Below the pieces are notes generated by a model, which saw only the letters and a list, made by a program, of their open reading frames with translations, was not told the DNA's origin and made no database searches. DNA of 64,000 nt, taken from assembly GCA_003254905.1 (NCBI GenBank), contig QANU01057582.1, forward strand, positions 3,310 through 67,309. The letters run 5' to 3'. Below, in pieces: positions 61,421-64,000 of this stretch. The DNA comes from Nissolia schottii. Its lineage: Eukaryota > Streptophyta > Magnoliopsida > Fabales > Fabaceae. The translations under genes were made by a program, and so were the position numbers. Positions within the stretch are counted from its first letter, which is position 1. Each line of letters begins with the position of its first letter.

Positions 61421-62660
61421 AGAGATAAAAGGGGACTTGTGAAGGAATGATGGTAAGAGATAAAATAATAAGAGTATAATTGCATATGAAGAAGAGCGAC
61501 ACGATTGGTCACTGATGGATATATTTGCGACCCAACGGTGAATAGAAGGTGTGGTTAGTCAGCCTAGTCGCAGTAGGAAAGCTATTTATTATTGATTTCA
61601 ATAATGGCGACAGAAATAAATCTTGTTGAAGGAATACAAGGTCTTTGGTCAACAAGGATGAAATCAGCGACTGAATATATGTTTATGAGGTCATCAGTCA
61701 ACAAGGATTAAGTCGTCGATAAATATGGATTTCAACAAACGATTTAGTAATAAAAGGATGCTAAAATGAAAAGCGTTTTAGATGTCGCAAATGAAAGGGA
61801 TCATTGAGCTAAGGTAGTGCTTGCCATAAAAAACAAGGCAATAAGTGATCGTCAACGAAATTAAAATGACGACATGTTTGAAAAGTTAGTAAAAATGCAT
61901 GTATAAAATTCAAATGGATACTTTTGGAGGGAACGGTTATTAATACTCACTCGTGCAACGGGTGTAACTTCCCATCCAACATGGCATACGAAGAATAATA
62001 GCTACCCATCATCTTGGCATAAAAGTGCACATAATGGGCACGTAGTGATAACCACCACGTATACGTCTCGCCCACTGTAACATAACTGGCCCGGATTTTG
62101 GTGGACCGGGGCAAACTTGGAGAAGACCGTCACCAGAGTCTGGGGTGACGGTTAAGGGCCACAAATTCTATAAATAGAAGGCATTGGCATCAAGATAGAG
62201 GTGGTTCATTTCTGAAGGATTAACCAAACACCCAAGTCCCTGACGACGCAAAGAGTACAAGGAGATCCAATGTATGCCACCATTCTTTTCTTTTAATTTG
62301 CTCTTTAATTTTAATTTCCTTTTCATTTCCATTTAGTTTTCTAGTTTCGTTTCAATTCCTTAAGTTCTTTATGTAACTTTGTTGTTTTATTTCCACTTCT
62401 GCAAGAAACTTAGACGTTGTATGTCTATCACTTCTGTGATCAATTCAATAAAAAAATTTCTTCATTCCCACTTTTTCTTTCGCATAAATACAATTCAGAC
62501 CTCGGTTCTTTACCTAGAACTTCATAATCGCTTGCCCCTTTCAAACATTCTTTTGACTTTCACCACTAATTCCCTGGGAATTATTTCTTGTGAAACAAAA
62601 TGGCACGCCGAATGGGACAGGCATTATAAAATTCTGTGAATTATTGTTCATGCAATTAAG
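61421..62660 (+). mobile_element. Gypsy LTR and primer-binding region, second copy
   Basis: TCTATAAATAG near 62168 serves as promoter box. The junction GTGAAACAAAATGGCACGCC followed by GAATGGGACAGGCATTATAA at about 62592-62630 matches the one at 20770-20815. Upstream parts share AATCGCTTG and CAAACATTCTTTTG. No pol was recognised after it. Confidence 0.55.
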
Positions 62661-64000
62661 AAGTGTTATTATTATTAGTAACATGTCAAATAGGGGAAAT
62701 GATGAGTTGGAGTCTCAAGCGTTTAGAACAAATGCACGAGAAGCAGGCACAAATCAGCTGTAATGCAAAATCATGCTATTAGAAGAAAATTTATGCCCCA
62801 AAAAGAAAGATACGAATTAAAAGAAAGTATATGCCAAAAGAAAAAGAGAGTTTATGTTAAGTATGGAAAATATGCTACGAAAGCTAGACGGGTTAAAGAG
62901 CGAAAATAGGATATGAAATCATGAGTCCACCCCGGCTTGTCATAGTTCAAGCCCCTCACCAACCTTGCATGCAGAGGTGGTCATATTATATATATGTGTG
63001 TGTGTGTGTGTATGTTTACGCTAAATGCATCTGTGGTTTGCTACCACCTTAGGTATGAGCTTTGCCTTAAATACGAATTCAAATACGAGATACGGAGCAG
63101 GTTGTATACTATAGGGGATGACGATCCCACTAGGTACATGGGGGAAAGGACAAGAAGGATGTTGTCCCAATGGAGATACCTGACAAGGCGCATAGGAAAA
63201 CTCCCGGATTCCCTTCATGCATGATATATGTGCTGTATGTACATGATAATAAGATATGTATACGCTACAAGGCAACATCAAGTGAAAAAGGATTTCACAA
63301 GACTGCCTTTATGAGGGCTTTAAGTTACGGAAGACCAATACTTAAACGATTAGGTTTAGAAAGCACGAAACCCTTATAGGTAATGAAAGATTAGAATTCC
63401 CATGTCACCTAGTTGATTAGGTTAAAGCTACTTAAGACTAGCATGGATTAAAATAAGTAGGAATTTTAGTATATTTTGACTCCTAGAGATCTCCTGAGTG
63501 ACCTGGATTATAAATGAATCGAAATAGATAGTTAAGCCCCTAGGATTACCAATGAGGACACAATGTTCTCACACCCATGCATTATGCTTCCAGGAGCACC
63601 TGAAGAATCTGCCGAGGAACCAGAAGGTGAGGACCCTACCTTGGGACAGTGAAGGTTGATGATGGAGTCGTCATGGTAGCAACTTTCGCACAAGACACAA
63701 CAGGGAAGCAGAGAGATTATGTTTAAGATGACAAACCGTAACAATAGAACATTTTACTTTGTTTTAGCTAAATGACTTGTACTTGTCATTAGCTTGTTAT
63801 GTGTATTAAGTATGTATGTACTATATATGGATATGTATCTGTGACTGTTTCTTTGGACCACCATGAATGTATGAATGCTATGATTTCTATGACTTGGTTA
63901 GAGTTATCACCAATAGTTAGTTCTAACCTTTAAGTGTGTGAGACTCTAACGTTTGTATATATATACGATTTATTCCATACGCGTAGCTCATAATTTATGA
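62661..64000. other. Right-edge spacer, possibly interior of the Gypsy element
   Basis: A short TG microsatellite lies at 62994-63012. A frame begins MSNRGNDELESQAFRTNARE right after the primer region but stops soon. No other gene recognised. Confidence 0.4.

Noticed and set aside
1..64000. tRNA, rRNA or other structured RNA genes
   Set aside because: Reading both strands by eye I saw no tRNA box A/box B pair with a cloverleaf apart from the SINE; a covariance-model search would be needed to exclude them.

Overview
The window is nuclear DNA from a flowering plant, almost certainly a eudicot. All resolved genes are split by GT-AG introns, intergenic DNA is AT-rich, and the families are plant ones: a plastid pyruvate dehydrogenase E2, an NPF transporter, an ALMT channel, a TGA bZIP factor, an IST1-like protein and HOP2. 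The dense mixture of Copia, Gypsy, LINE, SINE, CACTA, Mutator-like and MITE remnants fits the same reading. There is no prokaryotic operon, CRISPR array or tRNA gene that I could see. Two runs of N (34821-35242 and 59283-60039) mark assembly gaps, and the second hides exons.

Layout. 1-6.8 kb is transposon territory: the end of a CACTA-like element with a dense TACCGTCGGT repeat field and two miRNA-like hairpins, a Copia LTR/gag stub, and a decayed Mutator-like transposase with a palindromic terminal array. 7.1-10.5 kb is an intact NPF3.1-like transporter gene (+). 11.3-12.4 kb is a LINE fragment. 13.0-16.8 kb is the plastid PDC E2 (LTA2-type) gene (-), with an RTE-type LINE fragment in its 2-kb last intron. 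17.7-21.8 kb holds a LINE 5' part, a Gypsy LTR and a foldback element. 22.4-22.9 kb is a small two-exon heavy-metal-associated (HIPP-like) gene not listed as one frame. 23-28 kb is gene-poor with tandem repeats, a foldback, a second palindromic Mutator-like end and a MITE.

28.4-32.6 kb carries the convergent pair IST1-like (+) and HOP2 (-). 33.0-40.6 kb holds an uncharacterised multi-pass membrane-protein gene (+), probably plastid-targeted, whose 5' portion is unresolved and whose introns carry a Copia fragment, a MITE, a LINE tail and an Au-type SINE with a perfect 16-bp target duplication. 40.7-42.7 kb is Copia and Gypsy gag debris. 43.8-44.1 kb is a decayed tandem copy of the ALMT promoter and first codons, followed by the intact ALMT gene at 45.4-50.7 kb (+). 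51.5-53.4 kb is transposon debris. 56.9-60.6 kb is a TGA9/TGA10/PERIANTHIA-type bZIP gene (-) interrupted by the gap. 61.4-62.7 kb is a second Gypsy LTR related to the one near 20 kb.

The host genes are unrelated in function (ion and metabolite transport, plastid acetyl-CoA supply, endosomal sorting, meiotic recombination, transcription), so this is ordinary plant gene order and not a cluster. I found no convincing new multi-gene system. The most unusual items are the paired hairpins in the CACTA end, the palindromic arrays shared by two Mutator-like ends, the CpG-decayed ALMT copy beside its intact parent, and the unassigned membrane-protein gene. Exon coordinates were set by hand from splice sites, reading-frame continuity and remembered family sequences; no alignment was run.
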